Source: Bacillota bacterium | Lineage (GTDB): Bacteria; Bacillota; Clostridia; Oscillospirales; Ruminococcaceae | NCBI GenBank assembly: GCA_023391875.1 | Contig: JAEWAB010000003.1 | Location: forward strand, 1 to 64,000 | DNA length: 64,000 nt | Reading direction: 5' to 3' | In this document: positions 50,098 to 58,851 of the stretch, in pieces | How positions within the stretch are numbered: the first letter of the stretch is position 1 | Layout: every line of letters starts with the position of its first letter | Notes under the pieces: model-generated | What the model saw: the letters and a program-made list of their open reading frames with translations, nothing else | Databases searched by the model: none | What the model was told of the DNA's origin: nothing | Made by a program: the position numbers and the translations under genes

Positions 50098-51942
50098 TTA
50101 TTCTTCCTCGTGAAAGGTGTGGTATACCCGCTCGGCGGCGGGGCGCGTCATACCCGGCACCTCCAAAAGCGCCTCCACCGAGGCCTCCTTTACCGCGCGC
50201 ATGGTTTTAAAATACCGCAAAATCTTCGCCGCGCGCGTGGGGCCGATGCCCTCGATCTTGGTGAGCGAGGATTCCAAGCCAGCTTTTTTATGCTTGCTGC
50301 GCTGGTACTCGATAGAGAAGCGGTGCACCTCGTCCTGAATGCGGGTGATGAGGGTGAACGCGTTTCGGTGCGCAGAAACCGCAATCTCGCCGCCGTTGGT
50401 GGCGATAGCCCTAGTGCGGTGACGGTCGTCCTTCACCATGCCGAACAGTGGGATGGCAAGCCCGCTCTGCTCAATAATCGGCTGGATGGTGGATACATGC
50501 CCCTTGCCGCCGTCGAGCAAAATCAAATCGGGCAGGCGCCCGAAGCCCTTGCCGCTCTCCTTCTCCTCAAAATATCGCGCCAGCCTGCGGCTTAACACCT
50601 CGCTCATCGCGCCATAGTCGTTCTGCTCGGTGAGGGTTTTGATGGAAAACCGCTTGTAGGCCGACTTTAACGGCCTGCCGTTTTCAAACACCACCATGCC
50701 CGCCACCATGTCGGAGGAGCCGATGTTGGAGATATCGTACGCCTCGATGTACTCGGGGGTTTTGGAAAGGCCCAAAAGGCGCGCAAGCTCGTCAAGCGCG
50801 GCAACCTCCCGCCCCGTCGCCCCACTCTGCTGCCCGATAAGCTCGGAGGCGTTGGTTTTCGCCATTTCTATAAGGCGCGCCTGCTCCCCGCGCTGCGGGA
50901 AGTGCAGCACACATTTTCTGCCCGCACGTTCGGACAAGAAGCGCTCGGTAAGCTCGATATCCTCCACCTCGCCGTCGAGCGAAATCTGCTTGGGCACCTC
51001 GCGCTCGCCCGAGTAGTAGCGGATGACAAACTCGCTGCGCGCGGCGGTGATGCTCTCGATCTCCCCCAGCATAAAGCTCTCTTTATCCACCAGCCGGTGG
51101 TTTCTGAACTTGATGACCACCGCGCAGGCCTGTGCGGTATTCTGCGAAAGGGCGATCACGTCCTGATCGGGGGTGTTGTTGTACATCACCTTCTGGTGCT
51201 CGTTGATGCGCTGGATGGCCTGAATGCGGTCGCGCAGCTGGGCGGCGCGCTCAAAATCCATGCGCTCGGAGGCATCCTCCATCTTCTCGGTGAGGATTTT
51301 TATGGTGTTGGCGCTGTCGCTGCGCAGAAAATCGATCGCCTGCGAAAGTGTCTCGGTATACTCCTGCTGTGAGATTCGGCCCGAGCATACGCCCATGCAG
51401 CGCTTGATATGGAAGTTGAGGCAGGGGCGTCCCTTTTTAAAATCCTGCGGGAACTTCCGGTTGCAGGTGGGCAGGCGGAAGGCCGTGTTGGCCTCCTCCA
51501 CCGCCTGCATCACGGCGAAGGAGCTGACGTAGGGGCCGATGTAGGTGGCGCCGTCGTCCACAATCTGCTTGGCGGCGGAGATACGCCCCCAGTTTTTATC
51601 GGATATCTTGATGTAATGGTAGCCCTTGTCATCCTTGAGCAGGATGTTGTATTTGGGGGAGTTCTGCTTAATTAGGCTGCACTCGAGCACCAGCGCCTCG
51701 AACTCGCTGTCGGTGACGATATAATCGTAGTCGAACACGTTCGAAACCATCTTCTCCACCTTGGGCAGATGGTCGGCGTTCTTGCGAAAATAGCTGGTTA
51801 CGCGCTTGCGCAGGTTCTTGGCCTTGCCGATATAGATAATTTCCCCCTGCTTGTTGCGCATAATATAACAGCCGGGCGCGGTGGTTAAGGTTTTGGTTTT
51901 ATCGCGAAGATACGGAAGGCGTTCGTTTTCCATTGTTTTCAT
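50098..51942 (-). CDS. uvrC: Excinuclease ABC subunit C
   Basis: Makes both incisions in nucleotide excision repair. Of 614 residues, the GIY-YIG nuclease (TTAPGCYIMRNKQGEIIYIG) is N-terminal, a Cys-rich patch and a UVR helix (EKMEDASERMDFERAAQLRD) follow, then the RNase-H-like nuclease (AYDISNIGSSDMVAGMVVFE; LILLDGGKGHV) and two C-terminal helix-hairpin-helix units (IEGIGPTRAAKILRYF). Domain order and length are normal. No strong ribosome site is visible; an ATG three codons further in is equally possible. Confidence 0.95.
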   Translation of the reverse strand: MKTMENERLPYLRDKTKTLTTAPGCYIMRNKQGEIIYIGKAKNLRKRVTSYFRKNADHLPKVEKMVSNVFDYDYIVTDSEFEALVLECSLIKQNSPKYNILLKDDKGYHYIKISDKNWGRISAAKQIVDDGATYIGPYVSSFAVMQAVEEANTAFRLPTCNRKFPQDFKKGRPCLNFHIKRCMGVCSGRISQQEYTETLSQAIDFLRSDSANTIKILTEKMEDASERMDFERAAQLRDRIQAIQRINEHQKVMYNNTPDQDVIALSQNTAQACAVVIKFRNHRLVDKESFMLGEIESITAARSEFVIRYYSGEREVPKQISLDGEVEDIELTERFLSERAGRKCVLHFPQRGEQARLIEMAKTNASELIGQQSGATGREVAALDELARLLGLSKTPEYIEAYDISNIGSSDMVAGMVVFENGRPLKSAYKRFSIKTLTEQNDYGAMSEVLSRRLARYFEEKESGKGFGRLPDLILLDGGKGHVSTIQPIIEQSGLAIPLFGMVKDDRHRTRAIATNGGEIAVSAHRNAFTLITRIQDEVHRFSIEYQRSKHKKAGLESSLTKIEGIGPTRAAKILRYFKTMRAVKEASVEALLEVPGMTRPAAERVYHTFHEEE

Positions 51943-52018
51943 CCCATATGTTAAAATTGAGGCCGATAATCACTGTAGTTTACCTTAAGAATACCACATT
52001 CATAAAGAAAACGGCAAC

Positions 52019-52050
52019 AAAAAAGCGCGCCGCCGAAAAAGGCGACGCGC
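52019..52050 (-). terminator. Terminator after the HPr gene
   Basis: GCGCGTCGCC and GGCGGCGCGC pair on the minus strand around TTTTTC, followed by TTTTTTGTTG. It ends the HPr transcript before uvrC. Confidence 0.85.
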
Positions 52051-52062
52051 ACAGGATCTTAT

Positions 52063-52326
52063 TTACTCTGCAAAGCCGGACTCAACAAGCTTGTACAGCC
52101 CTTCGGCAGCTTGCTGCTCATCGGCGCCGTCTGCGATGATTCTGATCGTGGTACCGCCGACAATCCCAAGTGAAAGTACGCCTAAAAGACTTTTCGCATT
52201 TACCCTGCGTTCTTCCTTTTCCACCCAGATGGAAGACTTATACTCGTTGGCTTTTTGTATAAAAAAAGTAGCAGGGCGCGCATGCAAACCCACCTGATTC
52301 TGGACAGTTACATCTTTTACAAACAT
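52063..52326 (-). CDS. ptsH: HPr-family phosphocarrier protein
   Basis: An 87-residue HPr. His15, in QVGLHARPA, is the site phosphorylated by enzyme I, and Ser46, in NAKSLLGVLSLG, is the regulatory site of HPr kinase. It could carry phosphate for PTS sugars or mainly serve catabolite repression through CcpA; no other pts gene is nearby. The start at 52326 follows GAGAGGAAAGG. Confidence 0.93.
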   Translation of the reverse strand: MFVKDVTVQNQVGLHARPATFFIQKANEYKSSIWVEKEERRVNAKSLLGVLSLGIVGGTTIRIIADGADEQQAAEGLYKLVESGFAE

Positions 52327-52551
52327 AGGCCTTTCCTCTCTTGCAGCTGCAGCGTAATTTGTTTCATCCACAAAACATAAGTATGGTTGTCTTGGTTCCA
52401 CAAGCACTTTACGTAGTTTACGTACTTTATATTATAAGCATAATTGCCGGAGCAGTCAACGAAAAAACCATGATTCAGGCGAAATGAAGAATAAATTCTG
52501 CGTGTTTTCCAATAAACAGATATATGCCGCCCGCCTCATTGTGCACTATAA

Positions 52552-53271
52552 CTACAATGTTTTCAACATCACTAGCAGATTATACACGACTGGACCAAAG
52601 AGGGCCGGCAGCATACTTACGGTTTTAATCTTTCCTATTTTCATGAGGTTTATACCGATGCACATTACCAGTGCAAAGCCCACCAGGCAGACGGAGTTGA
52701 TCACCTCCGGGGTGAAAAAGCCCGTGAGCGCGCCCGCGCCGAGGCTGATGGCGCCCTGATAAAGCAGCACCGGGATAAACGAAAACAATACGCCGACGCC
52801 GAGCGTTGCCGTAAGTACCACGGCGCTGATGCCGTCAAGCGTGCTTTTGATGAGCAATACCGTGCGGTCGCCGAGCAGGCCGTCGTTTAGCGAGCCGATA
52901 ATCGCCATGGCGCCCACGCAGTAGAGCATCGACGCCGCGATAAGCCCCTTGGAAAAGCCCTCGCCGCCGATACGCTTTTCGAGCTTTAGCCCCGCCTCGG
53001 TTAAGCGCTCCTCCAGCTTTAAGCCTTCGCCGATGACGGTACCTACCACCAGACTGATGATCAGCAGCATGGTGCCGTCGGTAGTAAATTTGCCGTCGGC
53101 GCCCACCGTAACCATGGCCTGCAGCACACCGGAGACGCCGACGATAACCACCGCAAGCCCCAGTGCCACCTGAACACTGTCGGAGATACGCTGCGGAATG
53201 CCCTTTTTGAGCAGCAGCCCCAGCAGCGAGCCTAAGATGATGGCGCCCGCGTTAATGAGTGTTCCTATCAT
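52552..53271 (-). CDS. DUF554-family membrane protein
   Basis: A 239-residue membrane protein with six to seven helices; IGTLINAGAIILGSLLGLLL, MTLIIISLVVGTVIGE-like LLIISLVVGTVIGEGLKLEE and GAMAIIGSLNDGLLGD mark the family (YdfK of E. coli/B. subtilis). Function unknown. Its start overlaps the trmD stop by four bases, so it is coupled to the ribosomal-modification operon. Confidence 0.92.
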   Translation of the reverse strand: MIGTLINAGAIILGSLLGLLLKKGIPQRISDSVQVALGLAVVIVGVSGVLQAMVTVGADGKFTTDGTMLLIISLVVGTVIGEGLKLEERLTEAGLKLEKRIGGEGFSKGLIAASMLYCVGAMAIIGSLNDGLLGDRTVLLIKSTLDGISAVVLTATLGVGVLFSFIPVLLYQGAISLGAGALTGFFTPEVINSVCLVGFALVMCIGINLMKIGKIKTVSMLPALFGPVVYNLLVMLKTL

Positions 53272-54020
53272 TGTTCACTGTCTTGCGAAAGCTGCTTTTT
53301 ATACTCGCGCAAAAAGGCGATGTCCTTTTCGTCGAGCTGCGCCGCTTTCAGCATGTCCTTTCGTTTGTCGTAGGTTATTTTGAGCATCTGTTCCCTGCGC
53401 CACTTTTCAATGTTCGCGTGGTGGCCTGTCAGCAGCACCTCGGGCACCTTCTCGCCCTCCCACTCGGGCGGGCGGGTGTACTGCGGGTACTCCAGCAGCC
53501 CGGAGTAGTGGCTCTCCTGCGTAAAGCACTCCTCACTTGAGAGCACGCCCTCGCACATCCTAGCCACCGCGTCCACCAGTATCAGCGCGGGCAGCTCGCC
53601 GCCTGTAAGCACATAATCACCGATTGAGATCTCTTCGTCCACGATTTTATCGAGCACCCGCTGGTCTACCCCTTCGTAATGCCCGCACAGGATAAACAGG
53701 CCCGGCAGCTTGGAAAGCTCCACCGCCCGCTCCTGGGTAAGGCGCGCGCCCTTGGGCGACATATAGATGACATGCGGCTTTGTACCAAGCTGCGCCGCCA
53801 CGTCGAGGTAGCAGCGGTAGATCGGTTCGGCCTGCATGAGCATGCCCATACCGCCGCCGTAGGGGGTATCGTCCACGCGGCGGTGCTTATCCTGCGAATA
53901 GGCGCGGATGTCGTGACAGCGGCACTCGATAAGCCCCGCGCGGATAGCCCTGCCCGTAATGCTTTCGTTTACCACCGTCTCGCACATGGCGGGGAACAGG
54001 GTAGCAATATCAAACCGCAT
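53268..54020 (-). CDS. trmD: tRNA (guanine-37-N1)-methyltransferase
   Basis: Methylates G37 of tRNAs reading CNN codons, preventing frameshifts. The 250-residue SPOUT protein starts MRFDIATLFPAMCE and contains the knot segment CGHYEGVDQRVLDKI followed by EISIGDYVLTGGELPAL. It is preceded by rimM; rplS, which often follows trmD, is not here. Confidence 0.96.
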   Translation of the reverse strand: MRFDIATLFPAMCETVVNESITGRAIRAGLIECRCHDIRAYSQDKHRRVDDTPYGGGMGMLMQAEPIYRCYLDVAAQLGTKPHVIYMSPKGARLTQERAVELSKLPGLFILCGHYEGVDQRVLDKIVDEEISIGDYVLTGGELPALILVDAVARMCEGVLSSEECFTQESHYSGLLEYPQYTRPPEWEGEKVPEVLLTGHHANIEKWRREQMLKITYDKRKDMLKAAQLDEKDIAFLREYKKQLSQDSEQ

Positions 54021-54042
54021 AAAGCGTTCACATCCTAATGAA

Positions 54043-54552
54043 TCAGTAAGGGTTAAACAGGCCGTCGAGCGGCTTGATGCGCATGATCTCCCGCTCGGTA
54101 TCGGTGTCTATAACCACCTGCGGGATGGCGGGGATGAGGTACTCCATGTTCCCGTTTTTGACGGTATAAACATCGTTGGCGCCGGTTTGAGAAACCTCGG
54201 TGATGGTGCCGTATTCCTCGCCCGTGGCATCGTCGATTACCTTCATACCGATGAGGTCCTGCACGAAGTACTCGCCCTCTTCAAGCTTTACATCCTTGCG
54301 GTTGATGTAGACGGTCTGCCCGCGCAGCGCAACCGCGCGCTCTACGGTATCGTAGCCTTCCAGCTTCATGATGACGATATTCTTGTGCACGCGCGCCTCT
54401 TGCACCCTAAGCTGTACGTCGCCCTTCTTCAGGTAAATGCGCTCAAAGCCCGTAAGGAAATCGGGGCTGTCGCACCACGGGTAAACGCGCACCTCACCCT
54501 TGATGCCGTGGGTGGTGACAATCTCCCCTGTTTCTAAAAACTGCTTTTTCAT
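54043..54552 (-). CDS. rimM: Ribosome maturation factor RimM
   Basis: Helps assembly of the 30S head through ribosomal protein S19. The 169-residue protein has the N-terminal barrel (TGEIVTTHGIKGEVRVYPW) and the PRC-type C-terminal barrel (YFVQDLIGMKVIDDATGEEY). The ATG at 54552 is chosen for GAGGT upstream; another ATG four codons earlier is possible. Confidence 0.94.
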   Translation of the reverse strand: MKKQFLETGEIVTTHGIKGEVRVYPWCDSPDFLTGFERIYLKKGDVQLRVQEARVHKNIVIMKLEGYDTVERAVALRGQTVYINRKDVKLEEGEYFVQDLIGMKVIDDATGEEYGTITEVSQTGANDVYTVKNGNMEYLIPAIPQVVIDTDTEREIMRIKPLDGLFNPY

Positions 54553-54618
54553 GGCGTACCTCATATGCCGTTTATCTGAATATTCCGTTATGCCGCGCCC
54601 ACAGGGCGCGTAAAAGCA

Positions 54619-54678
54619 GGGAGCCGTTTCAACCCGCGGGCGGCCTTAAAAGGCGCCCGCCTGTTTTGAAACAGCCCC
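54619..54678 (-). other. Long two-tier hairpin between khpA and rimM
   Basis: On the minus strand GGGGCTGTTTCAA can pair with TTGAAACGGCTCCC, and inside it GCGGGCGCCTTTT with AAGGCCGCCCGC. The tail is CTGCTTTTACG, only weakly T-rich. It may be an attenuator or a processing or regulatory structure within the operon. Confidence 0.7.
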
Positions 54679-54699
54679 GTTGTTTACAGTACGTCTCGG

Positions 54700-54933
54700 T
54701 TAGTCGATTTCAACCGCTACCTTTTCACCGGTCCGGCTGGCGGCAGCACGCATTACGGTGCGTATCGCCTTCGCTATCCTGCCCTGCTTACCGATCACGC
54801 GGCCCATATCCTCAGGGCCGACATGCAGATGATATACGATAACGCCCTCGGCGTCGGGAGCATCTACCGTAACACTGACGGCAGACTTGTCTTCTACCAG
54901 CCCGGAAGCCAATGTAACAAGAAGTTTTTCCAT
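54700..54933 (-). CDS. khpA: KH-domain RNA-binding protein KhpA
   Basis: A 77-residue KH protein (YlqC). The GxxG loop is GRVIGKQGRIAKAIR. In Firmicutes it works with KhpB/Jag on small-RNA and cell-elongation control. It stands between rpsP and rimM, its usual place. Confidence 0.93.
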   Translation of the reverse strand: MEKLLVTLASGLVEDKSAVSVTVDAPDAEGVIVYHLHVGPEDMGRVIGKQGRIAKAIRTVMRAAASRTGEKVAVEID

Positions 54934-54971
54934 CCTGCAGCCTTCCTTTCTCTGTAAGAAGCCTTACAGCA

Positions 54972-55211
54972 TTATTGGCCGATTTTCTTGAGCAGCGCCT
55001 TTACGGTATCGGTGGGCTGAGCGCCGTTCTTGATCCACTTGTCTACCTTCTCGGCGTCTACCTTGATTACGGAAGGTTCCTTGGTGGGATCGTAGTAACC
55101 AAGCTCCTCAATAAATCTGCCGTCGCGGGGGTAACGGGAATCTGCCACTACTATGCGGTAAAACGGTGCCTTTTTTGCACCCATTCTGCGAAGTCTGATC
55201 TTAACAGCCAT
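54972..55211 (-). CDS. rpsP: 30S ribosomal protein S16
   Basis: A 79-residue ribosomal protein: AVKIRLRRMGAKKAPFYRIV and VADSRYPRDGRFIEELGYYD are the conserved S16 start. GGAGG precedes the ATG at 55211. It follows ffh. Confidence 0.96.
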   Translation of the reverse strand: MAVKIRLRRMGAKKAPFYRIVVADSRYPRDGRFIEELGYYDPTKEPSVIKVDAEKVDKWIKNGAQPTDTVKALLKKIGQ

Positions 55212-55289
55212 CGTCTTTTCCTCCAATATCTCTGTGTAAAAATTTATGTTTACGGTAAACCTAAGGCTTACCGCAACGAACAAGGTTAT

Positions 55290-56621
55290 TTAAAACGGCA
55301 TCCTGCCGGGGAGCATGCGGCTTTTGCCGCGTTTGCCCATGTGCGCGAACTGTTTCATCATCTTCTGCATCTGCTCAAACTGGCGCAGCAGCATATTTAC
55401 ATCCTGCACCGTTGTGCCGCTGCCGGCGGCGATGCGGCGCTTGCGCGAGGGGTTGATGATATCGGGCTTGGCGCGCTCCTTTGCCGTCATCGAGCCGATG
55501 ATGGCCTCTACCCTCGCCATGCGCTTTTCGTCGATATCATCGGGCGAAATCTGGTTGCCGCCCGGCAGCATGGAAAGTATCTGCTGCATCGAGCCCATAT
55601 TCTTAATCTGCTTCATCTGGTCGAGCAGGTCGTTTAAATCAAAGGAGTTTTTCTTGAGCTTTTCCGCCATTCTCTCGGCGTCTTTTTGGTTTACCTCGGT
55701 CTGCGCCTTCTCAATGAGCGTGAGCACGTCGCCCATGCCGAGGATACGCGAGGCCATGCGGTCGGGGTAAAACGGCTCGAGGTCGTCGATCTTTTCGCCC
55801 ATACCCACAAACTTGATGGGCTTGCCGGTAACCGCGCGCACCGAAAGTGCCGCGCCGCCACGGGTATCGCCGTCGAGCTTGGTGAGGATTACGCCGTCGA
55901 TGCCGAGCGCATCGTCAAAGGCCTTGGCCACGTTTACGGCGTCCTGACCGGTCATCGAGTCGACCACCAGCAAAATATCAGTAGGCTCTACGGCGGCCTT
56001 GATGTCTTTGAGCTCGCCCATAAGCTGCTCGTCGATGTGCAGACGGCCCGCGGTATCGAGGATAACAAAGTCGTTGCCATAATCTCTGGCGTGCGCGATC
56101 GCCTTTTTGGCAATCGTCACGGGCTTTTCGGTGCCCATCTCAAATACCGTGGCGTTGGCCTTCGCGCCCACCACCTTCAGCTGCTCGATAGCAGCCGGAC
56201 GGTAGATATCGCACGCAACCAGCAGCGGGCGGTGCCCCTGCTTTTTAAGCATGTTGGCAAGCTTTGCGCTGTGGGTGGTTTTACCGGCACCCTGCAGCCC
56301 GCACATCATGATCACGGCAGGCGGACGTTTAGCACTTTTAAGCCGAACTTCGCTCACGCCCATGAGCGCCGTAAGCTCTTCGTTTACAATCTTAATAACC
56401 TGTTGCGCGGGGGTAAGGCTTTGCAGCACCTGCGCGCCCACCGCCTTTTCGCTCACCTGCGCCACAAAATCCTTGGCTACCTTATAACTGACATCGGCCT
56501 CGAGCAGCGCAAGGCGTACCTCGCGCATGGCTTCCTTAATGTCGCCCTCCGACAGCTTGCCCTTCGCCCGCAGGCGCTTAAACGCTGCCGAAAGTTTATC
56601 TGAAAGCCCTTCAAACGCCAT
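55290..56621 (-). CDS. ffh: Signal recognition particle protein Ffh
   Basis: GTPase that binds signal peptides and targets ribosomes to the membrane. The 443-residue protein has the N domain, the G domain with GLQGAGKTTHSAKLA, LDTAGRLHIDEQLM and TKLDGDTRGGAAL, and a Met-rich M domain (LDQMKQIKNMGSMQQILSML). Length normal. It follows ylxM. Confidence 0.96.
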   Translation of the reverse strand: MAFEGLSDKLSAAFKRLRAKGKLSEGDIKEAMREVRLALLEADVSYKVAKDFVAQVSEKAVGAQVLQSLTPAQQVIKIVNEELTALMGVSEVRLKSAKRPPAVIMMCGLQGAGKTTHSAKLANMLKKQGHRPLLVACDIYRPAAIEQLKVVGAKANATVFEMGTEKPVTIAKKAIAHARDYGNDFVILDTAGRLHIDEQLMGELKDIKAAVEPTDILLVVDSMTGQDAVNVAKAFDDALGIDGVILTKLDGDTRGGAALSVRAVTGKPIKFVGMGEKIDDLEPFYPDRMASRILGMGDVLTLIEKAQTEVNQKDAERMAEKLKKNSFDLNDLLDQMKQIKNMGSMQQILSMLPGGNQISPDDIDEKRMARVEAIIGSMTAKERAKPDIINPSRKRRIAAGSGTTVQDVNMLLRQFEQMQKMMKQFAHMGKRGKSRMLPGRMPF

Positions 56622-56672
56622 GGCCGTTCACCCTTCCCCATTAAAATGCCCATTGTTGGGCTCAAAAAACTG

Positions 56673-57035
56673 CTACTCCGAAAGCTCGCGGGCAAGCTGG
56701 AAGATCATGCCCGCCGCCTGTGCCACCTCTCGGGAATAGCCGTGTTTATTATTATAGTCTTCAATCGCCTTGGCGCCTAACATAATCTGTTCAAGACCGT
56801 CCTGCATGCGCTGAAACCGAGCGGCGATGCCCAGCTTGTCTTCAAGCTCCTGCATAATACCCTCGCCGCGTTTGATGCTGTCGCGCACACCCTGACGGGT
56901 AATGCCCTCTATCTCGGCAATCTCGGCAAGCGAAAGGTCTTCGTTGTAGTAAAACTCGATGGTCTCGCGCTGCTTTTCGGTAAGCGCGTCGCCGTAAAAG
57001 TCTAACAATACCGAAATCTCAAGATTCTTTGGCAC
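56673..57035 (-). CDS. ylxM: YlxM-family helix-turn-helix protein
   Basis: A 120-residue sigma-70 region-4-like protein: LTEKQRETIEFYYNEDLSLA, EIEGITRQGVRDSIKRGE. It is paired with ffh throughout Firmicutes and helps SRP function in streptococci. The start at 57035 is likely. Confidence 0.93.
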   Translation of the reverse strand: MPKNLEISVLLDFYGDALTEKQRETIEFYYNEDLSLAEIAEIEGITRQGVRDSIKRGEGIMQELEDKLGIAARFQRMQDGLEQIMLGAKAIEDYNNKHGYSREVAQAAGMIFQLARELSE

Positions 57036-57185
57036 ACAGGGTCACTCCAATCTGCTTTTTACCGAACGTAATAACCGCCATGTAAAGCAAATATCTTTAC
57101 ACATTTTACTGCAAAAACCTTTCCCTGTCAAGGCTTTTTTCTTTACATTTAACAGCGTATTTCAGCAAAATTCATATGTATTCGG

Positions 57186-57290
57186 TAATAGGGCCGAAGG
57201 GGCAAGCCCCTTCCCTACAAAACGATGTCCGCCCGCGGCGGTGTGTAGGGGCGACTATTAGTCGCCCGCTTTCCCCTACATCTTTTGTAC
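57186..57290. repeat. REP/MITE-like palindromic element
   Basis: Two hairpins: AAGGGGCAAGCCCCTT (57197-57212) and TGTAGGGGCGAC with a matching CCCCTACA end (57244-57280), which itself contains the dyad GGGCGAC-TATTA-GTCGCCC. The GTAGGGGCG style is common to short repeated palindromes of Ruminococcaceae genomes. It lies in the 350-bp gap upstream of ylxM. Confidence 0.65.
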
Positions 57291-57344
57291 AAGGAAGGTT
57301 TGGATGTATGGGCATACTTCATCATTATGGTTATGCCTGTATAC

Positions 57345-57375
57345 AAAAAAGGCTGGCATGAGCCAGCCTTTTTTA
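57345..57375 (-). terminator. Bidirectional terminator after the permease gene
   Basis: AAAAAAGGCTGGC and GCCAGCCTTTTTT form a perfect stem with a four-base loop. It ends the ABC operon on the minus strand. Confidence 0.88.
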
Positions 57376-57387
57376 TCTGAATTATGA

Positions 57388-58851
57388 TTATTCGTGCTTG
57401 ATGGCCTCCAGCGCGCTGATCTTCACCGCGCGGTTTGCGGGGTAAAAGCCGGAGGCAAGCCCCACAAAGGTGGCAAACGCAAGCCCCAGCAGCACCAGCC
57501 AATACGGAATAATTGAAATCTGCACAGGGGCACCGTCCGGGCCCATACCGCCGCCCAGCATACCCGAAAGGATGCCGCCCGCCAGCACCTTGTTCATGAT
57601 AAACGACGCAAGGTAGCTGATACCCACGCCTATCACGCCGCCAAGAATACCGATGGCGCCCGCCTCCATCAAAAAGATGGAGCGGATATTGCCGAGCTTG
57701 CAGCCGAGCACCTTCATCACGCCGATCTCGCGCGTACGCTCGTAGATGGACATAACCATGGTGTTGGCGATGCCGAGCGCGGCTACCAGCAGCGAGATGC
57801 CGCCGAGGCTGCCGAGGATGATTTGAATGATCATCGTCTGCTGCTTCATGGGCTGACGGTAGGTTTCAAAGCTGAAGGTTTCGAAGCCCAAAGATTTAAT
57901 ATAGGCGTCCACCGCCTCGACATTGTTCATGTCGTCCACGCGAACCTTCACGTTGTTATAGCCCTGATCGTCCTGCGGGTTGGTACGTATCTTGTTAAGC
58001 TTATTGTACTGGTCGCGCAGCTCCTTGGCAAAGTTAATATCCATGAAGATGGCGCCCATGGTGTAGTAATCCTTATAGTTGCCCACCATCAGGCCAGTGC
58101 CCTTCATCTTGTACTCATACTTCTTGGTGGGCGCGGTATCCTCGTCTTCGTCTTCCTCGTCGGAATCGTTACTGTTTCCGCCTGCCGCTTCGGCAATGAC
58201 CACACCGCCGCCGTAGAAATACTTGCCGCCACCACCGTTGTTGTTCTCGTCGGCCTTTGCCACCCGCATGATGAACTTATCCTTTAACGGGTCTACAAAG
58301 GGTTCCGGCAGGGTACCGTTTTCGTCCGGCTGCGGGCTGATCCACTTATTCGGGCGCTTGGGGTCAAAGAAGGAGTATGCCGCCTGCTCGCCGAACACCA
58401 AAGACTGCTTGCCGTTCTCAGTCGTGGGGAAGGCGCCATCTTTGAGCTCGTAGCCGAAGTTTTGAAGCTGGTCAAGGTACACGCCCACCAGGCTGCCCTG
58501 ATAAACATACTTGCCCGAGTAAAGCTGTATCTGGTCGCTCCAAACATCAAAGATCGGGGTGACGCCCACCACATGGGGCTGCGCGGCGATATCCTGCAGC
58601 ACCGAATCATCCAGCTTCTGCGCCATGGTGCCGTCTTCCCGCATGCCGCCGTAGTTGTACACCTCTACCATCGTAAGGTCCATCATGCTTTCGATCATCG
58701 CGGTTTGGGCCTGATCCATACCCACGCCGAGCGAGATGGTGACGATGATGGCACAGGTGCCGATGATAACGCCCGTGACGGTGAGCATGGTTCTTACCTT
58801 GCGCCGAAAGAGGTTGCGAAAGCACATGGATATAACATCAAATATCCTCAT
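57388..58851 (-). CDS. ABC transporter permease, MacB/FtsX type
   Basis: Membrane subunit of 487 residues: an N-terminal helix (TMLTVTGVIIGTCAIIVTIS), a large outer domain (about 45-330) that contains a Asp/Glu/Ser-rich stretch (NSNDSDEEDEDEDTAPTKK), then three helices with the FtsX motif MSIYERTREIGVMKVLGCKL. MacB permeases form a dimer and work with outer adaptors by mechanotransmission. Here the partner is the secreted protein encoded upstream. The start overlaps the end of that gene by 14 bp. Confidence 0.93.
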   Translation of the reverse strand: MRIFDVISMCFRNLFRRKVRTMLTVTGVIIGTCAIIVTISLGVGMDQAQTAMIESMMDLTMVEVYNYGGMREDGTMAQKLDDSVLQDIAAQPHVVGVTPIFDVWSDQIQLYSGKYVYQGSLVGVYLDQLQNFGYELKDGAFPTTENGKQSLVFGEQAAYSFFDPKRPNKWISPQPDENGTLPEPFVDPLKDKFIMRVAKADENNNGGGGKYFYGGGVVIAEAAGGNSNDSDEEDEDEDTAPTKKYEYKMKGTGLMVGNYKDYYTMGAIFMDINFAKELRDQYNKLNKIRTNPQDDQGYNNVKVRVDDMNNVEAVDAYIKSLGFETFSFETYRQPMKQQTMIIQIILGSLGGISLLVAALGIANTMVMSIYERTREIGVMKVLGCKLGNIRSIFLMEAGAIGILGGVIGVGISYLASFIMNKVLAGGILSGMLGGGMGPDGAPVQISIIPYWLVLLGLAFATFVGLASGFYPANRAVKISALEAIKHE

